From contig CM043962.1 in the NCBI GenBank assembly GCA_014529385.2, forward strand, positions 44,305,598-44,369,597: a stretch of 64,000 nt of DNA. The letters are read 5' to 3'. Each line of letters opens with the position of its first letter. Position 1 is the stretch's first letter. Below the pieces are notes generated by a model. It searched no databases, had not been told where the DNA came from, and worked only from the letters and a program-made list of their open reading frames with translations. Origin of the DNA: Adiantum capillus-veneris. Its lineage: Eukaryota; Streptophyta; Polypodiopsida; Polypodiales; Pteridaceae. A program made the position numbers and the translations under genes. Of the stretch, positions 33,881-45,926 are shown one piece after another.

Positions 33881-35276
33881 GCTTGTCAGAGGACCTGCAG
33901 GGCTTTCAGGACATCTCAGAGGTAGTACCAGCTGAGTGGCTCACACCTCTCAAGTCAGCAGCGCCCAGATGGATGGGAGCCTTCACGTGACTGGAGGTTC
34001 TCATCTCAGTTCGGGCTTGCTCAGAGACTGTTCCCTCCCTATTTTTTGAGTTATAGGGTGAGGGATGCTTACAACGAGTTGCAGTAGAGGCCTCGCAAGT
34101 GGCAAAGTGTTGTTTTCAGAGGATTTGAGTGGTGGGCATCTGTGGGAGGACTTGTGTCATCGATCCTAACCTAGCTGCTCTTGAGATTGGACATTGGAGA
34201 CTGTGGGGTTGGGAGTGTTGTCCATTGGCACGAGTACAGTGGAATCCCGGAGAGTGGCTTTGGAGGGACCCTTTCTCTTCTGCAGACCACCCAGGTGTCC
34301 CTTTCTTTCAGTACACTGTTCGACTGGGACGTCACATACTGGTAGCACAGACAGAGTCTCGCCCTGCTGCCCTGCAGCACCCCATTGGCAGGAGGAGGGT
34401 CTCATAGCTGAGTTCTTGGCAGCTTTTTGGGAGAGTTGTGGGACTCCAGACATCTGAGGCGAGTCACTTTGTTTCACTGCTGGTCGCACATAAAGCTACA
34501 GCAGTTGGGAGCTGGCTTGTGCATAGTGGTCTCTCGGCCGCATGTGCAGCTTGTGACCATCTTGTGGAGAGTCAACGTCACTGTCTTTGGGACTGACCCT
34601 TGGCACAACAGGTTTGGCTTTGTGTTCTTCGATTGATGCCAGCTCTCTCCACGGCTCTCCACGGCTCGGCAGTACACTTGGGGGGCAGCTGCTTGGCCCA
34701 CTCTAACGGGCCCGGCACTACAGTTTGAGCTATCTTCCACTAGCAGGATGATAGTGATACAGGGGGGGCAGCCTACACTCCTGCCTGCCACCACAGAGCT
34801 TACTCCACAAGAGTGGTGCAGTGAGAGAGAGGAGTGTTGGGAGCTCATCAGTGGCCTGACACTCTGGTTCATCTGGCGGGCCCGTTGCTTTCGCATCTTT
34901 GAGACTCTCCCTGTACCACCAGTAGAGACTATTCGTGATATTTGATTAGAGCTGATCCACACTCTCAGAGGACAGCTTGAGAGACTTCAGGGTAGCTCTG
35001 ATAGCATGCGGGAGCGCAGAGAGGCCTTCCTTCGACTTTGACGTCCTGGGCCATTTTTCACCATGGTCCAGGGTGTACTCAGATGGAACTACCATCCACC
35101 TGTGTGGCTTTTCCCTCCTCCCATCTCTTGATTTAGCCCCATTGTACATATGTTGTTTTTTCATTGGGAGAGTCTCCCCATCATGGTTGTTGTAGCCCTC
35201 TCTCGAAGAGGTGGTGGTTGTAGCCCTATGGGCAGTTTCATTAACTAAAGAAGGATCTTTTTCTCGGAAAAAAAAA
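33881..35276 (+). pseudogene. LINE L1 ORF2, 3' end with zinc-binding domain and poly-A (segment 3 of 3)
   Basis: After TSD gcttg, the C-terminal part of ORF2 continues in several frames. A zf-RVT zinc-binding motif is recognisable at about 34530-34620 (C-A-A-C, then RHCLWD, then PLAQQVW); a TGA replaces the cysteine between D and P. The C-terminal tail WFIWRARCFRIFE is at about 34865-34905. A 3' UTR leads to an A-tail at 35268-35276, directly against the right copy of the 638-bp duplication. Multiple stops; inactive. Confidence 0.85.
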
Positions 35277-35915
35277 CATTTGTGTCCCTTTTTTAGAACG
35301 TGAAAAGAAGTACTAGACATATCTAAAACAAATCTTCAAAATTAATTGCAAGGACCTTTTATAAACCACTTCTAATGTTTGTAAAAATTGTCTCCTTCTT
35401 TTATTGTTTGTCGTCGTAGAGAAATGTACCCATAAAGGGTGCTGTCACAAAATCGTATCCGATGGTTTGAAATCAAGGCGCCTAACAAGGTGAAGAGGCA
35501 CAAAGGCTTGCTAAGTTAAGGGGGATGGGGGAGAGTAAGTTTGAATAAGTGCCTATGATCCCATGGAATTTTTGTTGTGTTTTAATATAAAATCATATTA
35601 TGTATTTTTAAAAAGTTTCTCCTACATCGAAGCAGTGGGTGGCAGGCAAAGAGCAGCTCGATGCTCTGAAGGCTATTGAGCTGACAGGCGACTTTGCAAA
35701 ACCGAGCGCCGATGATAGTGGTCAAAGCTCCCTTACTAATTTGAGTAAGGAGGAACTGAAACAAAGAAAGATGCATGTGGAAAAAGACCTAGCGACAATC
35801 CTTTGTGCACTATCATTGAAAAAAAGGTCGCGCGAAGATTCAGCAATGCAGGAGGATGCTGCTGAAGTGGCTAAAGGGGACAAAGCTTTCCAAGTGAGGC
35901 GGAAGATGCCGTTAC
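35277..35915 (+). repeat. Right copy of the 638-bp direct duplication
   Basis: Counterpart of 10051-10687; it ends at gttac (35911-35915), where sequence unique to L0 ORF1 begins (frame EDAVTVIVPPAIVKRQ). Confidence 0.8.
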
Positions 35916-36314
35916 AGTGATTGTTCCCCCTGCCATTGTGAAAAGACAACTTGCAGAGGTTGCAAATTCCACTCTTGTCTTCGGGTTTATGGAGAGAGTT
36001 CCCAATAGAATTGAGCTCAGTAACTGGTTCTGCAGTCCACTGGTTTTGAATCAGCACGGCTCGGTAATGTTCACCCAATATATAGCAAAAGGATTCGTGT
36101 CAATTCAGTTCAACGACAGTGCAATGGGTGAGAGAGTTTTGGAGAAAAGCCCGCTGTCCTTCAATTGCGCTCCCTATTTGAATCTAACAAGGGAGTTTGT
36201 CAACCTCTCCGTATGGCTTAGGAAGAACTTGAAGGACCTCACAGCTTCGCTTGGTGATCCACTTCTTGTCCCATCTGCTAGAGCCTCGGGTGTAGCAGCA
36301 AACAAGGTCTGTAT
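35639..36314 (+). pseudogene. LINE L0 ORF1 (DUF4283-like), interrupted
   Basis: The N-terminal frame 35639-35919 (leucine/lysine-rich, LTNLSKEELKQRK) has no ATG near its start. After a shift the frame 35917 onward gives a DUF4283-like region with SNWFCSPLVLN, VSIQFNDSAMGERVLEKSP and SVWLRKNLKDLTASLGDP, the usual linker of plant LINE ORF1 before its zinc knuckle. Copia-2 interrupts it at 36314; the rest follows at 42017. It is the oldest identifiable layer of the nest. Confidence 0.7.
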
Positions 36315-37115
<801 letters not shown>

Positions 37116-37140
37116 ATCTTCCACTTGGAGACTGATCTCC
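37116..37140 (-). promoter_or_regulatory. Copia-2 polypurine tract region
   Basis: Element strand: CTCCAAGTGGAAGAT directly before TGTTAAG. Confidence 0.65.
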
Positions 37141-37169
37141 AAACCAAACCTGTGACTGCTTTCCATTCT

Positions 37170-40100
37170 GGCTTCTTATCCTTGAATGCCGATTGAAGAT
37201 GAGCAAAAGCTCAACTTCTCCTTGTTGACCACCTTTGTAAACATGTCTGCAGGATTTTCACTTGTATGCACCTTTCCTAGCTTTAGTTGTCCCTCTTCCA
37301 AAAGAGTGCGTATGAAGTGATATCTCACCTCAATGTGCTTTGTCCTTGAATGAAAGGCTGAGTTCTTCGCAAGATGGATAGCGCTTTGGCTATCACTGTA
37401 CAAGACACAATTGTCTTGTTTGAATCCAAGCTCTTCTAAGAATCTGTGAAGCCACAGAATTTCTTTGCTTGCCTCCGTCATTGCTACATACTCTGCTTCC
37501 GTGGTAGAAAGTGAAACCACTTTCTGCAGCTTTGAAGCCCAGCTTACTGCTGTGCCTCCAACCGTGAACACATAACCAGTAGTGCTTCTTCAAGTATCTT
37601 TGTCACCTGCCATATCTGCATCAGCATACCCTTCTAGAAAAATATCAGTTCCTCCAAAATACAAAGCATTTGTTGTTGTCCCTTTTAGATACCTAAGTAT
37701 CCACTTCACATCTTGCCAATGCTCTTTACCTGGGTTGTCCATGAACCTACTCACAACTCCCACTGCATGTGCAATGTCTCGCCTTGTCCAGACCATAGCA
37801 TACATTAGAGAACCTACCGCTGCAGCATATGGAACTTTAGACATATAGGCTATCTCCTCTTGTGTCTTTGGACACATATCCTTCGTTAGTTTAAAATGAC
37901 CAGCCAAAGGTGCAGAAACTGGTTTTGCATTGCAAACCTTTCTAGTACCTTCTTGATGTAATCTTCTTGAGATAGCTTTATTGTCTTCTTCGTCCTGTCC
38001 CTTGATATTTTCATACCAAGTATCCTCTTTGCAGCACCTAAATCTTTCATTGAAAAAGAGTTGGACAGCTCCTCTTTTAGGTCTTTGATGTCCTGCATGT
38101 TAGCACTTGCAATCAACATGTCATCAACATACAACATTAGGATGATGAATTTCCCATCTCCCAAATTCTCCGTGTAGACGCAGTGATCCGAGTTGCATCT
38201 TGTGAATCCATGATCCAACATCCATTGATCAAACTTCAAGTACCATTGTCTTGATGCTTGCTTTAAATCATACAAGCTCTTCTTTAATCTGCAAACCATT
38301 TTCTCCTTACCTTTTACTTCATACCCCTTTGGTTGAAGCATGTAGATTTCCTCCTCTAAGTCATCGTGAGGGAATGCCGTATTTACATCCATTTTCTTGA
38401 GATTTAGATCATGAGGAGCCACAAGGCTTAAGACAAGCCTAATTGAGTTCATTTTTACAACAGGAGAAAATATTTCATTGAAGTCAATACCTTTCTTTTG
38501 AGAAAAACCTTTTACCACAAGCCTAGACCTGTACCTTTTCTTCCCACCTTCTTCTTCCTTTAGCTTGTACACCCATTTGTTTTGAAGTGCCCGCTTACCT
38601 TTAGGCAACTCAACCAACTCCCATGTTTGGTTGCGATGTAGTGAGTCCATCTCCACTTGCATGCTCTTCGTCCATTCTTCTTTGGATTCATGTTGCATAG
38701 CTTCTTCATATGATTCCGGCTCTCCAGAATCTGAGATCAAGAGATGGTTGAAGGAAGGAACAAACCTTTCTGGAGGTCTACTTGCTCTTGTAGATCTTTG
38801 GGGAATAGGTTGAGGCTCCTCATTTGGTTGAAGTTGTTGCACATTGTCACCGTTTGCAGTCCTTGAGTCTTCACCGTCCTCAAGCTCCATGTACTCATCA
38901 CCTGTTTCTTTTGTTTGTTTTCTTTCCAAGTAATCTTTGTACATATTTTGTTCGTTAAAAATTACATCCCTACTCCTTAAGATTTTACCATCTTCAGGAT
39001 TCCATAGGCGATACCCAAAGTCTCCTTCTCCATAGCCAATGAAGAAACACTTTTTGGACTTTGCATCTAACTTTGATCTTAGGCTTCTATCTATGTGCAT
39101 GAAAGCCTCACACCCAAACACTTTGAGAAATGCATAATTCGTCGGTTTACCTGTCCATGCCTCTTCTGGAACTCCCCCATCCAATGCCGTTGAGGGTGAC
39201 CGATTGATTAAGTACACAGACGTACTTACAGCTTCCGCCCAAAGCTCAAGCGATAGGCCTGCATGTAGCCGCATGCTTCGTGCTCGATCCATGATTGTCC
39301 TGTTCATTCTTTCTGAAATCCCATTTTGTTGAGGTGTCCTTGGGGTTGTCCTCTGCCTCCGAATGCCATTGCTAGCACAAAAGCTTTCAAAAGCTTGGCT
39401 GCAATATTCGCCTCCATTGTCGGATCTGAGGCATTTAACCTTGGTACCTGTTTCATTCTCCACAAAGGCTTTCCACCTTTGAAATATGGAAAATACATTG
39501 GATTTATTCTTCATGACATAAACCCATGTTTTTCTAGTCGCATCGTCTATGAATGTTACATAGTACAATGAGCCACCAAGTGATGGTGTACTTGCAGGAC
39601 CCCAAACATCAGAATGAACCAACTCAAGTTTTTTATTTTTTCTTTCATTTCCTGATTTTTGAAATTTTACCCTCTTTTGTTTACCATAAACACAATCTTC
39701 ACAGAACTCTAAGTCCACTTCTTTCAAACCTGGTAGAAGATTCTTTGTTTGAAGGATTTGCATTCCTTTGGCACTCATATGCCCAAGTCGGTAGTGCCAC
39801 ACCGCACTGTCAACTTCTGTAGTTGCTGCACAAGCTGAAGGTTGCGTGCTAATAGTACACAAGTAAAGTGTACCGACTTTTTCACCCTTGGCAACCACCA
39901 AAGATCCCTTTGAGATCTTCCACCGTTTGTTTCCGAATGCAATGTTGTGACCTTCATCGTCCAATTGTCCTATAGAGATCAAATTTTTGCGAAGAGAAGG
40001 AACATGCCTAACATCTTTAAGCTTCCATTCATTTCCGTTAGCAGTTTTGACAGAAACTGTACCTTTGCCGACAATCTCACAAGCTTCATCATCTCCCAAG

Positions 40101-41059
40101 TATACATACCCAAAATTACCTTTGGTGTAGTCTTGGAAATGTTGCTTATGTGGTGTCGCATGGAATGAAGCCCCGGAATCTACTATCCAGGAATTAGACA
40201 CATTGTCTAATGAGAGAATTAGAGCATCTTGCTCTACTTTACCTGCCACATTGGCCTCCGATGTTGGCTTGTTGTCTTGAGACTCTGTCTCCTTCTTCTT
40301 CTTGGACCAACAATCCTTCTTGACGTGGCCCTTCTTGCCGCAGTTCCAACATTCAAGAACTGACTTTGTGCGTGACTTGCTCCGCCTTGAGCGATCACGA
40401 CCCTTTTGGTTTTTGAACCTCTCCTTAAGCCTTCCTCTTGTTTCCACTGATAGTGCAGCACTTGATGATTCTCCGGTGCTTCTCCTTCGCAATTCCTCGC
40501 TTAGGAGAACACCCACAACATCATCAAACTTAAGAGTATTTGTGCCAGAGATAGAATTACTTACAACCATCACAAGGCTGTCCCAACTATCCAGTAGAGA
40601 TGATAGTATAAGGAGAGCTCGCACTTCGTCATCGAAATTGATTTTCACTGATCGAAGTTGACTTATGTTTGTGTTAAAGTCATTTAGGTGTTCTGCAACT
40701 GAACCATTCTCTGCCATCTTTAGATTGAACAAGTGCTTCATAAGAAATACCTTATTGGATGCCGATGGTTTCTCGTAGAAGTCGTCAAGTGACTTCATCA
40801 AGTCCTCCGTGGTCTTCATCTCCGAAACATTGAAGGCCACCGTTGACGCCAAGCTTAACCGGATTGTTCCCAGTGCCTTTCGATCAAGGACAATCCATGC
40901 TTCATCTGCCATTGTTGCGGGCTTCTTCGCAAGACTGCCTAGTGGCAAATAGAGGTCCTTCTGGTAGAGATAGTCTTTAATCTGCATCTTCCAATGTTGG
41001 TAGTTTTTGCCATTGAACTTCTCAATCTTGAGCTTCCCTTCCTCCGCCATAACTCCCAC
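37170..41059 (-). pseudogene. Copia-2 Gag-Pol polyprotein, two lesions
   Basis: From ATG at 41059 a frame of 1057 codons runs to 37886. Gag is residues 1-230; CCHC knuckle CWNCGKKGHVKKDC 237-250; protease WIVDSGASFHATP about 290; GAG-pre-integrase HYRLGHMSAKGMQIL about 420; integrase about 470-650; RT from about 800 with YVDDM near residue 990. A shift near 37905, probably loss of 7 bp in a repeated aatgcaaa word, and a TGA at 37590 (probably CGA to TGA) break the frame. RNase H continues in 37907-37590 and 37571-37176, with [17 protein letters not shown]. Few lesions imply a recent insertion. TNT1/Tork-like by Gag similarity (inference). Confidence 0.92.
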
Positions 41060-41109
41060 TCAATTCAAGGAATCCTTTCCTTGAGATAATTTAGCTACGA
41101 GCAAACCTT

Positions 41110-41121
41110 GATCTGATACCA
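41110..41121 (-). promoter_or_regulatory. Copia-2 primer binding site
   Basis: Minus-strand TGGTATCAGATC, initiator tRNA-Met type, two bases from the 5' LTR. Confidence 0.85.
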
Positions 41122-41123
41122 GT

Positions 41124-41293
41124 TGTTAGGAAATAAGACGTAGCTAAATAGATAATTGAGTAGATTACTTAATGGAGAGAGACAGATTTATATACACGAG
41201 ATTATAGAGTAGAGAGAGAGAGAGAGATAGATAGATAGATTTTATTATCGTCCTCGGAGGTCAAATATGACCTATGGGTACACGAGATTGTAG

Positions 41294-41366
<73 letters not shown>

Positions 41367-42016
41367 CACGATATACGTGGTTCACCCAATGTGGGCTACG
41401 TCCATGAGAAAGCAGCCACTCAATGGCTTTAGTACTTCAAAACAAGAAGTAGTTTACAAAGGGATTATACCCTTAATGGAGCTCCCGCCTTGCTTCACTC
41501 TCACCACCTCACACTCACCTTGTTGCATCAACTTCACACTATGAAATGTGTGTAGAAATGGCCTCCTTTTATAGGCCAAAAGGGCTGCCCTCTCTTATGA
41601 GAGACAGCCATGTGTAGCCGCCCTTGTGCGAATAAGTCCAAATCGGACCCTCCAATCCGCCCATGTGTGGCCGCCCTTGAGAAGACAAGTCCGCTTTTGA
41701 ATTCGGCCACCGGCCATTGACTTTCGACCACCGGCCACCAGCCATTGACTTCCGACCGGTTGTTTTTCGACCACGTTCCGGCCGCCGTCCGGCCATAATA
41801 TTCTGGCAAAAAAGAATATTCCGGTGAAAAAAAATTCTCAGGGGCCTCCGCCCCCGAGGCCTTTAAAGTTGCCCTTGATTCTTGTCCGTGAAAATTTTGG
41901 TTTCCGGTGAGTGATTTTCCTTCACGCACGATGGCTTCTCCTCATAATGGGGGCCTTACAAATGTACGCTTTTACCACAGAAAATTACAAGGGTAAATCA
42001 TGCTCCATACTTAACA
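41124..42016 (-). repeat. Copia-2 5' LTR
   Basis: 893 bp; longer than the partner because of a LINE L2 fragment with its TSD (41193-41310), about 35 bp of extra sequence near 41722, and different (AG)n lengths (41297-41362). TATAAAA at 41567-41573 (minus) would drive the element. Confidence 0.95.
41228..41278 (-). mobile_element. 51-bp LINE L2 3' end inserted in the Copia-2 LTR
   Basis: Reverse complement matches the last bases of L2 (50272-50320): cccataggtcatatttgacc, then gataataaaatctatctatc. It is flanked by a direct duplication of about 30 bp (tacacgagatt then agagtagagagagag, from 41193 and from 41279). The tail runs into TC repeats. It is absent from the other LTR, so it inserted after Copia-2. 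Confidence 0.88.
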
Positions 42017-42745
42017 TGTATCTGGTGGGATCTACAAAAGCCACAACCAAAGAACTTGGTGGTGAATGTTGGGGCAGGACTAAAGAGCATTCCTCTGAAC
42101 TTTAACACCTTCTTTGGGGGCTGCTTCAATGCAACAAATTCATGCATTACACGAGGGCATGTCCCGCTGAGGTGTTAAAGCCTACAGATGAGAGAAGTAA
42201 ATTACAGGCTACCCCACAGGGTGGCACGAATACAGTAAACCCAACAAAGAAGCCTATTGAAAGTCTTGGCAAGGCAGAACCTGAATGGGAACTCTGTTGA
42301 AGAGTTCCTGGAGGCAGAAGAAATTGTCCCCCTTTACCAATGATGGATACTCTCTCTATTCAATCATGGAACGTGAAGGGATTAAACCCGGAAGAAGGGA
42401 ACCCTCTTCTGAGAAGAAGTGAAGAAAGAGAAGGCGGTCAATTGCTGGGCCATCCAAGAGCACCATTTGGATGCTCGTAGGAAGAGAAAACAGGCTGTAG
42501 GAAAAAAACTTATCTTTTATGGGGATGGAAGTGACGGTTTCAGTGGTGTCTTGTTCATTGCTGACAGAGATTTGGAGCCAAAGATGGTTCTAAACCACCC
42601 CTCCGGAAGAGTCCTTTGTGTTAGAATCAGATGGGACAATCAACTATCACCATAGTAAATGTTTATGGCCCTTGCAACGCAAATGATAGAGCTAAACTGT
42701 GGATGCAGCTCAGGGATACTCCGATCGAGGGGGAGTGGCTGATGG
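42017..42745 (+). pseudogene. LINE L0 ORF1 end and ORF2 start
   Basis: Continues L0 after the TSD. ORF2 starts at ATG 42340 with MMDTLSIQSWNVKGLNP, the plant LINE endonuclease start. After a shift, AIQEHHLD (42452) and VNVYGPCNANDRAKLW (42657-42704) continue the AP-endonuclease domain. The sequence then runs into a TATG-rich microsatellite at about 42746; no RT is found. Confidence 0.75.
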
Positions 42746-43211
42746 CATTCATTCATTTATGTATATACATATGCATGTGTTTCTCTGTGTGCGTATACTT
42801 ATTTATTTATTTATATACACACACATAGACACATGCTTATGTATATATGTAAGTGTGTGTGTGTGTCTATATATATAGAGAGAGAAAGAAAGGAAAAACT
42901 ACCAAAATACCCCTCTAATTTGTAGAAATTTCCAAAATATCCCTCAATTTTCAAAAAGCCCATTTTGTCATAAATTCCCATAATTTCCTTCAAATTTTTC
43001 AAAATTCCCAAAATACCCTTGATTGTGAGATTAAATTTCTCCAACGACAAAAAACTTTGTAGCTTTTCATAAGAAGACTGATTATCTTTGAATACAAGAA
43101 GCTAAACTAGAATTTGAGTTGGTTATGCAGGCTTTGGAGATGAATTGCTTCATTATTTTTAGACATAATATGTATATGTATGTATAAATGTATACATATG
43201 TATGTATGTAT

Positions 43212-43252
<41 letters not shown>

Positions 43253-43335
43253 TAGAGAGAGAGAGCTTTACGTCTTAAATACAACCATAATTTCAATGAA
43301 AAAATATATTCAGAGAGTCTTGAACTCAAGCACAC

Positions 43336-43424
<89 letters not shown>

Positions 43425-43440
43425 TGTGTATCATTTCTAT
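42746..43440. repeat. Microsatellite-rich AT DNA
   Basis: Contains (TTTA)n and TATATACACA runs (42755-42890), degenerate repeats of ttccaaaatacccc (42900-43025), (CA)n at 43213-43249 and a compound (TG)n(GA)n at 43338-43420. No gene is seen. Confidence 0.8.
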
Positions 43441-44740
43441 ACCATTCCAAATTTATTAGATGCTTCAAATTTTTGAGATAATTTGAGGTTTCTTAATGAT
43501 GTTAGAATATTTTATAACTTCTTTACTGATGTCAATGGAGGCATCTTCTTTATTTTTGGCATCTTTAAAGTTTCCATAAACAAGATGCTCCCCTACTACG
43601 GATATAATGGTGGCAACTAACAATTGAATCCATGAAGTTTCTAGGAGAGAAAGAAATGTAGGCCGTGGTCTAGGCTAAAATGTAAGAAAATAAATTTGAT
43701 GTGATCAAAATTTGGACACTAAAGTAGGGTATGATATTCATACTCTCAAATTTTCAAAGGATATAATGTGCATACGAAAAGACTCTCTCCTACATTGCCT
43801 CAATGTTCAGTCTCACATGTAAGGGAGCAGGAGCTAAGGAGCTAAGTCAAATGGATGGTACGATATAGATTGTGCATAAGGGAATAGTTTCAAGCATGTA
43901 AATGGTTGAATACAATATGCTCTCACAAAGAGGAACATGCTTTTGTGATTCGGGGAGAGAGGGAGAGAAAGATCAATGGTATGCATGATTTTAGGCCATC
44001 AACTTCATTTTGCACCACATCCTTCAGTTGAACATAATGGCCAAAACTCTTACAAAAATAAACAACTAAGCAACCTTATTTTACTTTCAGTTCTATCACA
44101 TTTAAAGATGCAAATGACGTGAAAGTGTAAGTGAACAAATAGTGTGAACCTTATTGTATTAAGCTGCTTATGAATGATTGTCATTAGGTGATGATTTAAA
44201 CCAATACTATGCTTGTGCAAAAAACATAGAAAGAGATGCAAGCAAGTCATCGAGAGAGAAACATAGATGGAAGGGTCAATCACATTCTTAATATCAATAG
44301 GAAGCCAACTCATCTCTTTGAAACTTGAAACTTTCTTAATACACTAGCTATGAGCCCTAATCTTTTCTTACACAATGTAGCAGTCATTGGTCCTCATCTT
44401 TAACAACTTGCTAGCTTAGCCAATTTGTACTTCTTGACATGGTAGCACTTTTGTCAACCCTAGGTAAACCAAGTAAAGACTCCTTCTTATCATATAGGTA
44501 GTTATGATGTGCACTACTACCATATTTGCTCATGAGAAAGACACAAGGATAGAAGCAATTAAGAGAGTGGAGTAAAGACATTGAATCCAATTGTGTTCCT
44601 ATCGTTGAAACCAATTCTAGAACCCACTCCGTTTTCAAAAAAAGTTATTCACATTGACTTCTCTCAGCATTCATCTCTTCACACCTTGCTAGCTTATCTA
44701 ATCTCTATCATGAAGTTTGGTAGCATTGCTAGATCAAGAT
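43441..44740. other. Intergenic, dispersed-repeat sequence
   Basis: No gene is recognised. About 43980-44110 is similar to 57185-57300 (shared words: aacttcattttgcaccaca/ccctcaattttgcaacacg, ccttcagtt, aaataaacaactaagcaac). Confidence 0.4.
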
Positions 44741-44751
44741 AGACAAAAAGG

Positions 44752-44835
<84 letters not shown>

Positions 44836-45135
44836 TCACCCCAATAGAAGGAGAGCACTCCTAAGTTTTTTGAACAAAGGCTAGCACCTCACAAAGATAA
44901 TGTTTATGAGAAGCTCCCAAGCTTGGTTTTAAAGTATGCTTTGCATCATCTTACATATAGACCAAAAGGAGGACTCTCTCTCTCTCTCTCTCTCTCTCTA
45001 CCCACCCCGATAGAAAAAGAGCACTCCTAACTTTGTTGAACAAAGGTCAGCACTCCATGAAAGATAATATCTATGAGAAGCTCCCAAGCTTGGTTTTAAA
45101 GAATGCTTTGTAGCATCTTACATATATTCATGTTT
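44741..45135. repeat. Tandem duplication around TC arrays
   Basis: Two units of about 200 bp: (TC)n then ctcaccccaatagaaggagagcactcctaa at 44753-44945, and (TC)n then cccaccccgatagaaaaag at 44960-45125. Both contain gagaagctcccaagcttgg. The first has an added (TA)n run at 44801-44834. Confidence 0.8.
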
Positions 45136-45639
45136 GTTAAAATCTATCAAGAGGTTGTGTCATGCATCATTTGTAGAAATACAATAGATTATACATGTAG
45201 AGAGACAGTATTGATAGTGTTCTAATTGGACCATAAGATAGCCCTATGAGAATACATGCCATTTTTCCTTGACCGCAGCAACGTGCGAGTTACATACTAA
45301 AAGTGTGTTCTTCTCTCTGGCAAAAACCTCAAAGGTTTGTTGTGTGTTCTAACATTTGAGAGTTTTGAACCTTTTAGAGTGAAAAAAACCTTGACTTTTG
45401 CACCTAAGTTGTCCTTCACCTCACCTTCAAGTCCGTCAGACTCAAATCAGATAGTAGAAATATATGGCCCCAATGTTGGAAAATTGATAGGAAAGTTTCA
45501 CAGCCATCAGGGTACTATGCATGATGCAAGCCTCGTGGCACTGCCGGGCAAGAAGGGGTGAAGAATCCAATGTGTGTGTGTGTGTGTGTTTTTCAAAGCC
45601 AATGTGCGTCTCTCGCATGCCTTCAAGCCACAAGCACAT

Positions 45640-45641
<2 letters not shown>
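45136..45641. other. Intergenic, repeat shared with 57370-57480
   Basis: 45270-45360 shares ggcaaaaacctcaaagg and tttgttgtgtgttct with 57437-57470, and gttacatacta with 57415. No gene is seen; the short frame at 45337-45561 has no known homology. Confidence 0.45.

Positions 45642-45698
<57 letters not shown>
45642..45698 (+). repeat. (TC)n array at the 5' border of LINE L2
   Basis: About 28 TC units, ending exactly where L2 begins. Confidence 0.9.
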
Positions 45699-45701
<3 letters not shown>

Positions 45702-45926
45702 GCAGCCGTTTTTTGACCTAGTAGACAGCAGTCCACTCTTTTGATCATAACTTCTTCATCCGAACTCCGATTTGGGTGATCTATAGCCTCAATCGAAGAG
45801 CACGAAGTCCTCTACGCATTGATGTAAAGACAAAAATTTTCAGAGTTATGGAAGGCGTTTCTGTAGCAGCATTTTCGAAGTGAACAGGTTCAACAAAATT
45901 GATTCTCATCTCCTATTTTACATACA

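Noticed and set aside
42900-43025. CRISPR-like spaced repeats (ttccaaaatacccc)
   Set aside because: Repeats are degenerate, irregularly spaced and in plant nuclear DNA.
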